Of a stretch of 64,000 bases of DNA, positions 7,957-16,684 are shown piece by piece. How positions within the stretch are numbered: position 1 is the stretch's first letter; each line of letters begins with the position of its first letter. The notes beneath the pieces were generated by a model. The model saw nothing but the letters and a program-made list of their open reading frames with translations, was not told the origin of the DNA and ran no database searches. Both the position numbers and the translations under genes were made by a program. Source of the DNA: Streptomyces parvus (GTDB taxonomy: Bacteria > Actinomycetota > Actinomycetes > Streptomycetales > Streptomycetaceae); assembly GCF_014648875.1 (NCBI RefSeq), contig NZ_BMRY01000001.1, forward strand, positions 293,304 to 357,303, given 5' to 3'.

Positions 7957-9113
7957 CCGGGCTCGTCGCGCGGATCGAGGCCGCCACCCCGCCCGGCCGC
8001 GACCGGGCCGTCGACGCCCTGCGGGCCCTGGCGATCCTCGGCGTGGTGGGCGGACACTGGCTGGTCACCGCGCTCGTGGCCGACAGCGGCACGGTGCGCG
8101 GGGCGAGCCCGCTGACCGCCATGCCGCACCTCACCCCCGTCTCCTGGCTCTTCCAGACGCTCGCGGTGTTCTTCCTGGTGGGCGGGATGGTGGCGGCGGG
8201 GAGTTGGGCCTCGGCACGGAAGCGCGGTGTGCCGTACGGGCGGTGGGTGGGCGGCCGTCTGGCGCGGCTGTTCCGGCCGTTGGCGGCGGTGCTGGTGGTG
8301 TGGACGCTCGCGGCCGCGGCGATGCTGGCGGCCGGGGTGGGCGAGTCCACCGTCCGGGCGCTGGGCAAGCTGGTCTGGTCCCCGCTGTGGTTCCTGCTGG
8401 TCTTCGCCGTGCTGACCGCGCTGACTCCGCTGGTGGCCCGGCTGCACCCGCTGTGGCCGCTCGTGGTGGTGCTGCACGTCGACCTCGTACGCCTCGGTCT
8501 CGGCGGTCCGCACGAGCTGGGGCGGATCAACGTCGTCGCGGGGTGGCTGGTGCCCTACTGCCTGGGGGCGCTGGTGGCCCGGGGCGGGCTGCGCGGCCGG
8601 ACGAGCCGCTGGGCGCTGCTGCTCGGCGGGGCGACGGCGGCCGCCGCCCTCGTGCTGTGGGCGGGGTATCCGGCCTCCATGGTCGGCGTTCCGGGCGGCC
8701 GGATGTCCAATCTGGACCCGCCGAGCCTGGCCGCCGTCGCCTTCGGCCTGGCCCAGTGCGGGGCGGCGCTGCTGCTGCTCGGGCCGCTGCGCGGGCCGAC
8801 CGCGTGGGCGGTGGTGGCGGTGGTCAATCTGGCGGCGATGACCGTGTTCCTCTGGCACCAGACCGCGATGATCGTCGTGACGACGACCGCGCTGCTGCTC
8901 GCGGACGGCCCGCTGCCGGGGCTGCACACCGTGCCCGACGGGGCGGGCTGGGTGGTCGCCCGGTTGCTCTGGCTGCCGGTGTTCGCCCTGGCGCTGCTGG
9001 GGTGCTGGGCGGTGTTCCGGAGTTACGAGCAGGGCGGGCGGCGCGGCGGCGGGGGCTCCCTCGTCGTACGGGAATCCGCACCCGAGCGGAAGGGGCGGGC
9101 GCGTCGTGCCTAG
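7953..9113 (+). CDS. Membrane acyltransferase, acyltransferase 3 family
   Basis: Polytopic membrane protein of 386 residues with about ten hydrophobic helices. DRAVDALRALAILGVVGGHW near the N terminus carries the early Arg and His residues typical of acyltransferase 3 enzymes, which acylate sugars, antibiotics or cell-wall components from the cytoplasmic side. It overlaps the secreted hydrolase by four bases. A basic cytoplasmic tail closes the protein. The acceptor is not predictable. A possible link is O-acyl transfer here and its removal by the neighbouring hydrolase, which is inference. Confidence 0.87.
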   Translation: MTGLVARIEAATPPGRDRAVDALRALAILGVVGGHWLVTALVADSGTVRGASPLTAMPHLTPVSWLFQTLAVFFLVGGMVAAGSWASARKRGVPYGRWVGGRLARLFRPLAAVLVVWTLAAAAMLAAGVGESTVRALGKLVWSPLWFLLVFAVLTALTPLVARLHPLWPLVVVLHVDLVRLGLGGPHELGRINVVAGWLVPYCLGALVARGGLRGRTSRWALLLGGATAAAALVLWAGYPASMVGVPGGRMSNLDPPSLAAVAFGLAQCGAALLLLGPLRGPTAWAVVAVVNLAAMTVFLWHQTAMIVVTTTALLLADGPLPGLHTVPDGAGWVVARLLWLPVFALALLGCWAVFRSYEQGGRRGGGGSLVVRESAPERKGRARRA

Positions 9114-9150
9114 TCTGTGGGCTGGTCGAGCCGAGGGGGCGGTGAGGGCC

Positions 9151-10461
9151 GTGACGTCCTCGAGGGCGGTGCGTCTGCGGGCGGCGGTGCGCCGCGCGCC
9201 GCGTGCGCTGTACGAGGAGTTGTGGGCGGCGCCCGCCGACCGGGTGCCCCGCATGGGCGAGCCGGACGCGCCGGCGTGGCGGCCGTCGTTGCTGGTGCTG
9301 CTGATCATCGCGGCCGCCTGCTTCGCGGTGCCCCGTACCAACGAGCTGGTCACGGACGCGAGCAACGGAGTCAGCGGGTGGGCCGTGCTGGCCGCCCTGG
9401 CGCAGTCCGCGGTGCTGGTCGCCGGGATGATCCGCCCGGTCGGGGCCTGGTGGGCGGCGACCGCGCTCTCGGTGACCACGGTCCTGGTCACCGAGCCGGT
9501 CATGAGCCCGGACCGGCTGTTCCCCTGGAGCATCATGGGGATGGTGTTCCAGGGCGGGGCGCTGTTCCTGCTGGCACTGCGCGTCCCGCTGCGCCGTGCG
9601 ACGGGGGCGCTGGCCCTCACACTGCTGGCGGGCATGGCCCTCACGCTGCACCAGACCCAGCGGCACAACCTCGACCTGGACCGCTCCGCACCGGTGTTCG
9701 TCGTCGCCCTGGTCCTCGGCGCGGCGTTGCGCAGCCTGCGCCTCGCCCGTAAGGACCTCGTCGTCCAGGCCGAGTTGACCGCCGAGGAGCGGGCCCGGCG
9801 CGCCCTACTGGAGGAGCGCAACCGGATCGCCCGGGAGCTGCACGACGTGGTCGCCCACCACATGTCGGTGATCTCCATCCAGGCCCAGGTCGCCCCGCAT
9901 CTGGTGGAGCACCCCACCGACGAGCTGCGGGAGAATCTGACCGGCATCCGCCAGAACGCGCTCGAAGCCCTCGCCGAACTGCGCCGGGTGCTGGGTGTCC
10001 TGCGTTCCGAGGACGCGCCCGTGCAGAGTACGCGGCATGCTCCGCAGCCCGGTCTCGACCGGCTGGGCGAGCTGGTCGCCACCGTGCGCTCCGCCGGACT
10101 CGCCGTCACCGTGTCCACCACCGGCGAACCCCGCCCCCTCCCGCCCGGCGTCGAGCTGTCCGCGTACCGCATCGTGCAGGAGGCCCTGAGCAACGTGATG
10201 CGCCACGCGCCCGGGGCGAGCGCCGAGGTGGTGATCGGGCACGGGCCCACCGGACTGACCGTTCAGGTCGTCAACTCCCCGCCGGACCGCGTGGCCGCGC
10301 CCTCCCCCGGCGTACGCCACGGGCTTCTCGGGATGCGTGAGCGCGCGGCGATGCTCGGTGGCGAGCTGGCCACCGGGCCGACTCCCGAGGGCGGCTGGGA
10401 AGTCACCGCGATCCTCCCCACCAGTACGCAGACAACCCGGACGACCGAGGAAGCCCGATGA
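9151..10461 (+). CDS. Sensor histidine kinase, NarL-partner type (HisKA_3)
   Basis: Membrane sensor kinase of ~436 residues. Several hydrophobic segments occupy residues ~50-210; then a HisKA_3 dimerisation domain has the phospho-acceptor His in ARELHDVVAHH (about H231), and a GHKL ATPase domain has the N box EALSNVMRH and G box GLLGMRERA. I prefer GTG 9151 because GAGGGGG lies ~11 nt upstream; an in-frame GTG at 9106 would overlap the acyltransferase. Its stop overlaps the response regulator (ATGA), so they form a two-component pair. The signal is unknown. Confidence 0.92.
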   Translation: MTSSRAVRLRAAVRRAPRALYEELWAAPADRVPRMGEPDAPAWRPSLLVLLIIAAACFAVPRTNELVTDASNGVSGWAVLAALAQSAVLVAGMIRPVGAWWAATALSVTTVLVTEPVMSPDRLFPWSIMGMVFQGGALFLLALRVPLRRATGALALTLLAGMALTLHQTQRHNLDLDRSAPVFVVALVLGAALRSLRLARKDLVVQAELTAEERARRALLEERNRIARELHDVVAHHMSVISIQAQVAPHLVEHPTDELRENLTGIRQNALEALAELRRVLGVLRSEDAPVQSTRHAPQPGLDRLGELVATVRSAGLAVTVSTTGEPRPLPPGVELSAYRIVQEALSNVMRHAPGASAEVVIGHGPTGLTVQVVNSPPDRVAAPSPGVRHGLLGMRERAAMLGGELATGPTPEGGWEVTAILPTSTQTTRTTEEAR

Positions 10462-11132
10462 CCCCACCCATCCGCGCCGTGATCGCCGACGACCAGATGA
10501 TGGTCCGCCAGGGCTTCACGGTACTGCTCAACGCCGAGCCGGACATCGAGGTCGTCGGCCAGGCCGTCAACGGGCTCGACGCGATCGACAAGGTCGCCGA
10601 ACTCGCCCCGGACGTCGTCCTGATGGACATCCGGATGCCCGAGCTGGGCGGCATCGAGGCGACCCGGCGGATCACCTCTCCCGAGGGCTCGACGGTGAAG
10701 GTGCTCGTCCTGACCACCTTCGATCTCGACGAGTACGTCTACGAGGCACTGCGCGCGGGCGCCTCCGGTTTCCTGCTCAAGGACGCCTCCGCCGATGAAC
10801 TCGCCCATGCCGTACGGGTCGTGGCGTCGGGCGACGCGCTGCTCTCCCCCAACATCACCAAGCGGCTGATCGTGGAGTTCTCCCGGACGGCCGGGGCGCC
10901 CCGCGCGCCGCTCAAGGAGCGGGTCGGGGATCTGACCGAGCGCGAGACGGAGGTGCTGACGCTGGTCGCGGGCGGCCTGTCGAACGCCGAGATCGCCCGG
11001 CAGCTGATCGTCGCCGAGCAGACGGTGAAGACCCATGTGGGCCGCATCCTGGTCAAGTTGGGGCTCCGCGACCGGACCCAGGCGGCGGTGTTCGCGTACG
11101 AGTCGGGGCTGGTGCGTCCGGGCGGGCTCTGA
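10458..11132 (+). CDS. Response regulator, NarL/FixJ (LuxR HTH) type
   Basis: Response regulator of 224 residues. The receiver domain carries acidic pocket D11-D12, phospho-acceptor D57 in VVLMDIRMPE, a Thr at LVLTTF and a conserved Lys in FLLKDAS. A LuxR-type helix-turn-helix occupies ~150-215 (LTEREVEVL-like, GLSNAEIARQLIVAEQTVKTHV). It is translationally coupled to the kinase by a 4-bp overlap. Targets are unknown; the upstream acyltransferase/hydrolase pair is a reasonable guess. Confidence 0.95.
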   Translation: MTPPIRAVIADDQMMVRQGFTVLLNAEPDIEVVGQAVNGLDAIDKVAELAPDVVLMDIRMPELGGIEATRRITSPEGSTVKVLVLTTFDLDEYVYEALRAGASGFLLKDASADELAHAVRVVASGDALLSPNITKRLIVEFSRTAGAPRAPLKERVGDLTERETEVLTLVAGGLSNAEIARQLIVAEQTVKTHVGRILVKLGLRDRTQAAVFAYESGLVRPGGL

Positions 11133-11175
11133 CCACCCGGGCCGGGCGCGGGGCCCGTTTCGTAGGATCGGCTCC

Positions 11176-12357
11176 GTGACAACGGGGAACAGGGCAGGAA
11201 CAGGGGCCGTCGGTACGGTGCCGCCGCCCACGGAGATCGAGCGCGCGCTGTCCACCGCCGTCGGGGCCGGGAGCGCCGACGCCGTGGTGGAGCTGCTCGC
11301 GCGGACCCGGCTGTACGTGCTCGTCGCCCGGCTGCACGCGGACATCCCCGGCTGGACGGCCCCGCTGCCCACGATCCGTGACGAGGCCACCCGGCGGACC
11401 TGCGTCCCGGTCCTGACCCAGGGGATGCTGCCGCCCTGGCACCCCGAGTGGGTCTTCCGCGAGGTGGGCCTCGGCGAACTGGCCCGGACCTGGCCGTACG
11501 ACGTGCGGCGGCTGGCCGTGAACCACGGCACCCCGTACGCGGCGATGGTCGACGCCCGGCCCGGGCGCCTCAAGGCCTGGCTGAAGGCCGCCGAACGCCT
11601 CGGCGGGCCGGAGGGTGGGGTGCTGCTCACCGACAGCGGCGGCCCCCTGCACGGCCCGCTCGCCCACGGACTGGCGCTCGGCGCCCACTTGGCCGTCACC
11701 AACGGCCTGATCTGGAACCGGCTGGGCGCCGCCTACGAGGACTACGCGGCCGACCGGGCCCGGCTGCGCCGCCCGTGGGGCATCCAGCACCGCGCCGAGT
11801 ACCGCGACCGCCTCGCGTCACTGATGAAGAACCAGCTGGTCGGGCGCGTCCAGGAAGCCGTCCTGCGCACCCGGCACACCCTGGCCGTCCGGACGGGGCG
11901 GACACCGGCGCGCGAGGAGTGGGCCGAGGCGGTGGGCCGGGCGTTCACCGCGCGTGACGCCGGCGACCGGGCGCTGGCGGAGCGGTCGCTGCACCACATC
12001 GCCCTGTACGAGGACAAGCTCCGGGCGGACGGCGCGCTCGCCCCGGACGGCCGCGTCGACACGCTGGCCGCCTTCGACCTCGGCCGGGCGGTCAACGTCG
12101 TACGGCTCGCGCTCGGCACCCGGTACACCGATCCGTACGAGGCCGAGCAGGACGTCCTGCGCCTCGGCGAACTCGCCCGGAGCGCCTACTCCTCCTGGCC
12201 GGACTTCTCCCTCGGCTACCTCATGGCCCGCCTGGTCCACCGCGCGGAGGACGACGGCCCGGAGGCGGCGGAGGCCACGTACCAGCAGTCGCTCGCCGAG
12301 CACCGCACCCTGACCCAGGATCCCGCCGGCCCGTACCGGAACCTCCCCTGGTCGTGA
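11176..12357 (+). CDS. DUF1266 domain protein (first of a tandem pair)
   Basis: Protein of ~393 residues with a C-terminal DUF1266 domain, marked by RPWGIQHRAEYRDRL and the late DLGRAVNVVRLAL and AYSSWPDFSLGYLMAR segments. No signal peptide or membrane helix is apparent. DUF1266 proteins have no established function. GTG 11176 is the start, since coding in this frame before it belongs to the response regulator. The stop overlaps the GTG of the next gene (GTGA). The next gene is a paralogue sharing the QGMLPPWHPEWVFR-type segment. Confidence 0.8.
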   Translation: MTTGNRAGTGAVGTVPPPTEIERALSTAVGAGSADAVVELLARTRLYVLVARLHADIPGWTAPLPTIRDEATRRTCVPVLTQGMLPPWHPEWVFREVGLGELARTWPYDVRRLAVNHGTPYAAMVDARPGRLKAWLKAAERLGGPEGGVLLTDSGGPLHGPLAHGLALGAHLAVTNGLIWNRLGAAYEDYAADRARLRRPWGIQHRAEYRDRLASLMKNQLVGRVQEAVLRTRHTLAVRTGRTPAREEWAEAVGRAFTARDAGDRALAERSLHHIALYEDKLRADGALAPDGRVDTLAAFDLGRAVNVVRLALGTRYTDPYEAEQDVLRLGELARSAYSSWPDFSLGYLMARLVHRAEDDGPEAAEATYQQSLAEHRTLTQDPAGPYRNLPWS

Positions 12358-13586
12358 ACCTCATGAACCCGAACCCGAACCCGATCCCGGGCCCTCACGC
12401 CGCTCAGCTGCCCCCGGGAGCGCCCGCCTCCTCGCCCCGGGCCCCCGCCCCCTGGGTCCCGCCGTCCGAGACGGAGCAGCTCCTCCACGAGGCCGCCCTG
12501 CGCGGCGACGTACGGGGTCAACTGGCCGCGCTGGCCGGGACCGAGCTGTACATCCCGGCCCCGCGCGCCGAGGTGGACGCCGATCCGGACACCGTGATGT
12601 GGCGACGGCACGTCGACCCGGCGGGCTTCGTCTGCCGGCCGCTCCTCACCCGGGGCATGCTGCCCGCGTGGCACCCGGACTGGGTCTTCCGCGGGGTCTC
12701 GCTGCGGTGGATCGCCGAGTTCGGCTGGAGTGATCCGCAGGTGTGGCTGGGTGTGAACGTGGGAACGCCCGGTCAGCTGCTGCTGCCCACCGCCCCTCCC
12801 GACCTGGCGCTGTGGCAGCGGGCGTACGCGGAGAACGACCGGGCGTCCGGCAACCGGCTCGTCGCGCTGCGGCACGGCGCGCTGCACGGGCCGCTGGCCT
12901 ACGGGCTGGCCTGCGGGGTGCATCTGGCGATCGGGAACGCCGTGCCGTGGAACGAGGTCGGCACCGTCTACCGCGAGTACGTCGACGAGCGCGAACAGCT
13001 CCGCGACTCCTGGGGCATCACCGGCCACGAGGGATGGCGCCGGCAGCTGGACTTCCTGCTGGACGCGACCAACAGCCCGCCGGAACCGGACTTCGCGCTG
13101 CGCGCCCGCGAACAGCTGGCGGCGGCCATCGGCGAGCTGCCCTCGGCCGACCTGTGGCGGGAGACCGCCGCCGGTCACGCCCAGGACCTCGGGGCCGACG
13201 CGAGCAAGGTCAAGGGCATCGAGGACCTGGTGCGCCGGATCATGCGCTACGAGGCCCGGTTCCGCGCGGACGGGCTGCTGCCGCCGGACGGCCGGGTGCG
13301 CACGACGGTCGCGTACGACTACGGGCGGGCGGTGAACCTGGCGCGCTGGGGGTTGTCGGCGCGGTTCTGCGGTCCGGCCGACGCCGAGGCGGCGATCGTG
13401 TACGCCGGGGCGCTGAGCAAGTCGGCGTACCGCTCGTGGGAGGAGTTCTCCGCCGGGTACGCGCTGGGGCGGGTGCTGCGGTTCGACGACGAGGAGTACG
13501 GGCCGTTCTACGAACAGAACGTCCTCGCCCACCGCCTGCTGACGGAGAGCGAGGGCAGTCCGTGGCGCCACATCCCGTGGCGCTGA
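12354..13586 (+). CDS. DUF1266 domain protein (second of a tandem pair)
   Basis: Paralogue of the preceding gene (410 residues) with a Pro/Ala-rich N-terminal ~45 residues absent from the first copy. Shared landmarks are TRGMLPAWHPDWVFR, the GALHGPLAYGLACGVHLA segment, DSWGITGHEGWRRQLDFL at the DUF1266 core and YDYGRAVNLARWGLSARF. The 4-bp overlap means translational coupling. Similarity is clear but divergent, suggesting an old duplication and perhaps a heteromeric complex. Function unknown. Confidence 0.8.
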   Translation: MNLMNPNPNPIPGPHAAQLPPGAPASSPRAPAPWVPPSETEQLLHEAALRGDVRGQLAALAGTELYIPAPRAEVDADPDTVMWRRHVDPAGFVCRPLLTRGMLPAWHPDWVFRGVSLRWIAEFGWSDPQVWLGVNVGTPGQLLLPTAPPDLALWQRAYAENDRASGNRLVALRHGALHGPLAYGLACGVHLAIGNAVPWNEVGTVYREYVDEREQLRDSWGITGHEGWRRQLDFLLDATNSPPEPDFALRAREQLAAAIGELPSADLWRETAAGHAQDLGADASKVKGIEDLVRRIMRYEARFRADGLLPPDGRVRTTVAYDYGRAVNLARWGLSARFCGPADAEAAIVYAGALSKSAYRSWEEFSAGYALGRVLRFDDEEYGPFYEQNVLAHRLLTESEGSPWRHIPWR

Positions 13587-13602
13587 CACGGGGGTCCCCC
13601 GG

Positions 13603-14484
13603 TCAGCCGCCGGGGAGCAGATGGCGGTAGCTGTCCGGGTTCTCCACCAGGAACTGGGCGAAGCTCTGCGCCGGGCGTCCGGTGAGCGTGGGCACCGCGT
13701 CGGAGACGGCGGCCAGTTCGCCGCCCGCGATGGCCTCGTAGGAGGTGACCCAGCCGGCCACCTCCCATTCCTCGGCCCCGTAGCCGGCCCGGGAGGCGTA
13801 GGCCTCCTCCCGGGTCTCGGGGACGTAGACGACGGGCCGCCCGGTGACCCGGCTCAGTTCGTCGGCCGCCTCGGCGAGGGTGAACGCCTCGGGTCCGGTG
13901 AGGTCGTAGACCCGGCCGTCGTGGTCCGTGCCCTCGTCCAGCAGGACGGCCGCCGCCGCGTCGGCGATGTCCTCGTGGGCGACGGCTGCCACCCGCCCGT
14001 CGCCGCCGGGTCCGCGCAGGACGCCGTCGGTCCCGGTCATCGCGGGCAGCCCCGCGAGGTACCAGTTGTCCCGCAGGAAGGTGTGGCGGATCTCGGCGGT
14101 ACGGATATGGGCCTCGGTGTCCCAGTGGTCACGGGCGAACGTGAACGTGGCGTCGGGCGCGGCTCCTTGGAAGGAGACGTACACGATCCGCTCCACCCCC
14201 ACCGCCACGGCGGCGTCGATGGCGGTGGTGTGCTCGCGGACCCGGTGCGGGCTCTCGTGGGCGGAGACCAGGAACAGGGTGTGGGCTCCGTCGAGGGCGC
14301 GGCGCATGGCCTCCCCGTCGCCGTAGGGGGCGGCGGGCGCATGGTCGGCGCCGGGCACGTCGGGCAGCCGGGCGGGGTCGCGGCCGAGGAGCCGTACGGG
14401 GACGCCGGTGCGGGCCAGCCGTCGGGCGACCCTGCCACCGACCGCTCCGCTCGCTCCGGTCACCGCGGTGAGGGGGCCGATCAC
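13603..14484 (-). CDS. NAD(P)-binding SDR family oxidoreductase (NmrA/YtfG-like)
   Basis: Atypical short-chain dehydrogenase of 293 residues. The Rossmann motif TGASGAVGGRVARRL is at the N terminus, followed by NADP-type LLGRDP. DHWDTEAHIR and FLRDNWYL resemble quinone-reductase-like NmrA/YtfG proteins, which reduce quinones with NADPH or act as redox sensors. GTG 14484 is the start and overlaps the stop of the DUF952 gene (GTGA), so the pair is coupled. No canonical YxxxK is evident, as usual for this branch. Confidence 0.87.
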   Translation of the reverse strand: MIGPLTAVTGASGAVGGRVARRLARTGVPVRLLGRDPARLPDVPGADHAPAAPYGDGEAMRRALDGAHTLFLVSAHESPHRVREHTTAIDAAVAVGVERIVYVSFQGAAPDATFTFARDHWDTEAHIRTAEIRHTFLRDNWYLAGLPAMTGTDGVLRGPGGDGRVAAVAHEDIADAAAAVLLDEGTDHDGRVYDLTGPEAFTLAEAADELSRVTGRPVVYVPETREEAYASRAGYGAEEWEVAGWVTSYEAIAGGELAAVSDAVPTLTGRPAQSFAQFLVENPDSYRHLLPGG

Positions 14485-14840
14485 TGGGGTTCGTCTTCCT
14501 CTCGTCGGTCGGGGTGCCAGTCGGCAAGGCGCCGCACCTCGACGACGGCGCCCACGGGGAGCGGTCCGTACAGGTGCGGGAACTCCTCGCCGCCGGGCTT
14601 CATCGCCTCGTACCGGACGGGATCGGCGAGGCGGCCGGGGTCGACGACCAGGACCACGAGGTCCCGGTCGTCGGCCCCGTACAGCATCCGTGCCACACCG
14701 GGGAGTTGGTGGGGCAGCGAGAGATGGATGAAACCCTCCTGCTGGAGGGTGCGGCCGCGGGTGGACATCTCGTACGTCCCTGTCCCGCGGGCCGCCTCCC
14801 ACAGAGGTGCTTCGGCGAGGTGCAGCAGCGGTTCGGTCAT
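14481..14840 (-). CDS. DUF952 domain protein
   Basis: Small cytoplasmic protein of 119 residues. The DUF952 core is recognisable in EGFIHLSLPHQLPGVARMLY, LVVLVVDPGRL and the FPHLYGPLPVGAVVEV strand-turn. The family resembles the glutathione-S-transferase-associated DUF952 fold, with no proven activity. It is the first gene of a two-gene minus-strand unit with the SDR reductase. Confidence 0.88.
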   Translation of the reverse strand: MTEPLLHLAEAPLWEAARGTGTYEMSTRGRTLQQEGFIHLSLPHQLPGVARMLYGADDRDLVVLVVDPGRLADPVRYEAMKPGGEEFPHLYGPLPVGAVVEVRRLADWHPDRREEDEPQ

Positions 14841-14873
14841 CGAACCACGCTAGCGGGCGCTGCTTCGCGCCGG

Positions 14874-16529
14874 TCAGAAGGTGCGGCGACGAGCCCTGCG
14901 CGTGGCCACGAGGACCGTACCGCCGGCGGCCACCAGTGCTGCCGCGATGGACCCGATGATCCATTCGCCGCCCCGGGAGCCGGTGTCGGGCAGCTCACCC
15001 GGATGGCTCGGCGAGTGCGTGGGGCGCGGCGTGTGGTGGGTGGGGGTCGGGGTCGGGTCGGTGGGAGACGGGGTCGGGTCGGTGGGGGTCGGCGTCGGCT
15101 CGGTGGGCGTCGGGGTGGGATCGGTGGGGGTTGGGGTGGGATCCGTCGGCGTGGGCGTGGGATCCGTGGGCGTCGGAGTCGGGTCTGTCGGCGTGGGCGT
15201 CGGATCCGTGGGCGTCGGCGTCGGAGTCGGGTCCGTCGGGGTCGGAGTGGGATCCGTCGGCGTCGGCGTCGGGTCCGTCGGCGTCGGCGTGGGATCCGTC
15301 GGCGTCGGCGTCGGCGTCGGGTCCGTCGGCGTCGGCGTGGGATCCGTCGGCGTCGGCGTGGGATCCGTCGGCGTCGGCGTCGGCGTCGGGTCCGTCGGCG
15401 TCGGCGTGGGATCCGTGGGCGTCGGCGTGGGGTCCGTGGGCGTCGGCGTCGGGTCGGGGGTGCAGGACGGCAGGTCCCCGTCGAACGGGTACGCGTGGAT
15501 CTCCTGGCCGCCCGACTGGCCCTGCGAGGTGTGGGTGAGCGAACCCGCCGTGTAGAAGCGGCCGTTGGTGCCGCTCATGCTGAGGACGGTGCTGCTCGTC
15601 GGCTGGCCGACCAGCACGCTGCCCTCGAACTGGGCCGGGCCCGTCAGCGACAGATCGGTGGCGTCCGGGAAGTTCCACAGCAGGTTCTCGCGGAGGCCCT
15701 CGTTGGGGAACGAGCCCATGAACGTGGCGACGCTGCGCGTGCTGCCGTACACGTTGACCAGGACGGTCGCGCCCGCGGGGATCCCGTTGAACACGAACCC
15801 CGTGTTGCCGCCCGCCTCCGACTCCAGGTCCACGTCCACGTCGAAGATCTGGATCGCGGACGTGCCGTCGCCGGTGAACGTCATGACGTCACCGACCTGC
15901 TGCCACGTGCCCGTCGCTTCCCGGTGCTCGTCGCCGTCGTACGCGTAGCACTGACTGGCCTCGGTGAGCTGCGGGCGCAGCTCGGTGAACGGGGCGGCCG
16001 CGTCCTCGTCGAAGCGCGGAGCGGTGGCCGGGCTCACCGTGCCCGTGAGCTCCCCCGCGTACGCGACGCGGCCGGAGTGCTCACCCTCCTCCGCGAGGAG
16101 TCGCTGACCGTCGGCGATGGTGACGTCCCCGCCCGTCGTCAGATAGTCGGAGCCGTCCGGCGGCGGCACCCGCGAACCGACGCCCGCGATACCGACGTTG
16201 TAGACCTGAGAGACCCCCGCCCGCTTGTTCATGTCGAACTCGCCGAGCGTGACGACCTTGCCCTCCGCCTCGGCCGCCGCCTCGCGGACCAGGAAGTCCC
16301 CGCCGACGAAGACGTTGATGTTGCTGTCGAAGCCGACGACCGGACCGTTGTTGGGGTCGTTCCAGCTGGGCGGGCAGGAGCTGCCGAGGCAGGGTCCCAG
16401 TCCGCCCGGCAGCGGATCGGCCCCCGCGGCCGGGGCCAGCACGCCCACCATCGCCGCGGCCGTGGCCACTGTCACTGCTGCCCGGATTGCGTTGCCGCGC
16501 CTGCGCGCCTTCTGTTCCATGCCGCGCAA
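14874..16529 (-). CDS. Choice-of-anchor A surface protein with LPXTG sorting signal
   Basis: Cell-wall-anchored protein of 551 residues. A signal peptide (basic start, then [20 protein letters not shown]) precedes a choice-of-anchor A domain (about 40-350, including [12 protein letters not shown] and [17 protein letters not shown]). A Pro-Thr stalk of 19 units (359-497) follows, then LPDTG at 513-517, a hydrophobic helix and a basic tail, the complete sortase signal. Choice-of-anchor A domains occur in adhesins and ice-binding-like surface proteins. Start is ATG 16529 or ATG 16520. Sortase must be encoded elsewhere. Confidence 0.9.
   Translation of the reverse strand: MRGMEQKARRRGNAIRAAVTVATAAAMVGVLAPAAGADPLPGGLGPCLGSSCPPSWNDPNNGPVVGFDSNINVFVGGDFLVREAAAEAEGKVVTLGEFDMNKRAGVSQVYNVGIAGVGSRVPPPDGSDYLTTGGDVTIADGQRLLAEEGEHSGRVAYAGELTGTVSPATAPRFDEDAAAPFTELRPQLTEASQCYAYDGDEHREATGTWQQVGDVMTFTGDGTSAIQIFDVDVDLESEAGGNTGFVFNGIPAGATVLVNVYGSTRSVATFMGSFPNEGLRENLLWNFPDATDLSLTGPAQFEGSVLVGQPTSSTVLSMSGTNGRFYTAGSLTHTSQGQSGGQEIHAYPFDGDLPSCTPDPTPTPTDPTPTPTDPTPTPTDPTPTPTPTDPTPTPTDPTPTPTDPTPTPTPTDPTPTPTDPTPTPTDPTPTPTDPTPTPTPTDPTPTPTDPTPTPTDPTPTPTDPTPTPTDPTPTPTEPTPTPTDPTPSPTDPTPTPTHHTPRPTHSPSHPGELPDTGSRGGEWIIGSIAAALVAAGGTVLVATRRARRRTF
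15039..15455 (-). repeat. Tandem repeat encoding Pro-Thr stalk (19 units)
   Basis: Nineteen tandem units: 16 of seven residues (mostly DPTPTPT) and three of nine (DPTPTPTPT), i.e. 21- or 27-bp DNA units inside the surface-protein gene. Units 17 and 18 carry the variants EPTPTPT and DPTPSPT. It forms a rigid, probably O-glycosylated wall-spanning stalk; copy number should vary between strains. Confidence 0.95.
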
Positions 16530-16684
16530 TATGCATGGTCATCACTTTGTCGTTTTGTATGACACGCCGCTCTTGCCCTGTTGCGTAGGCCTATGGGTGG
16601 TTTCTTCGGGCGACACGCGCACAGGAGCGGCGTGTCGGAGTGCCGAGGTGTCAGACCACCGGGGCGCCGGGCCACCGGCAGCCG

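Noticed and set aside
15039..15455. Repeat array that might suggest CRISPR
   Set aside because: Units are contiguous without spacers and lie in frame in a surface-protein gene; no cas genes are present.
14881..15555. Long plus-strand frame rich in Gly-Val-Ser repeats
   Set aside because: It is the mirror of the Pro-Thr repeat on the minus strand; it has no ribosome-binding site and no other protein-like features.
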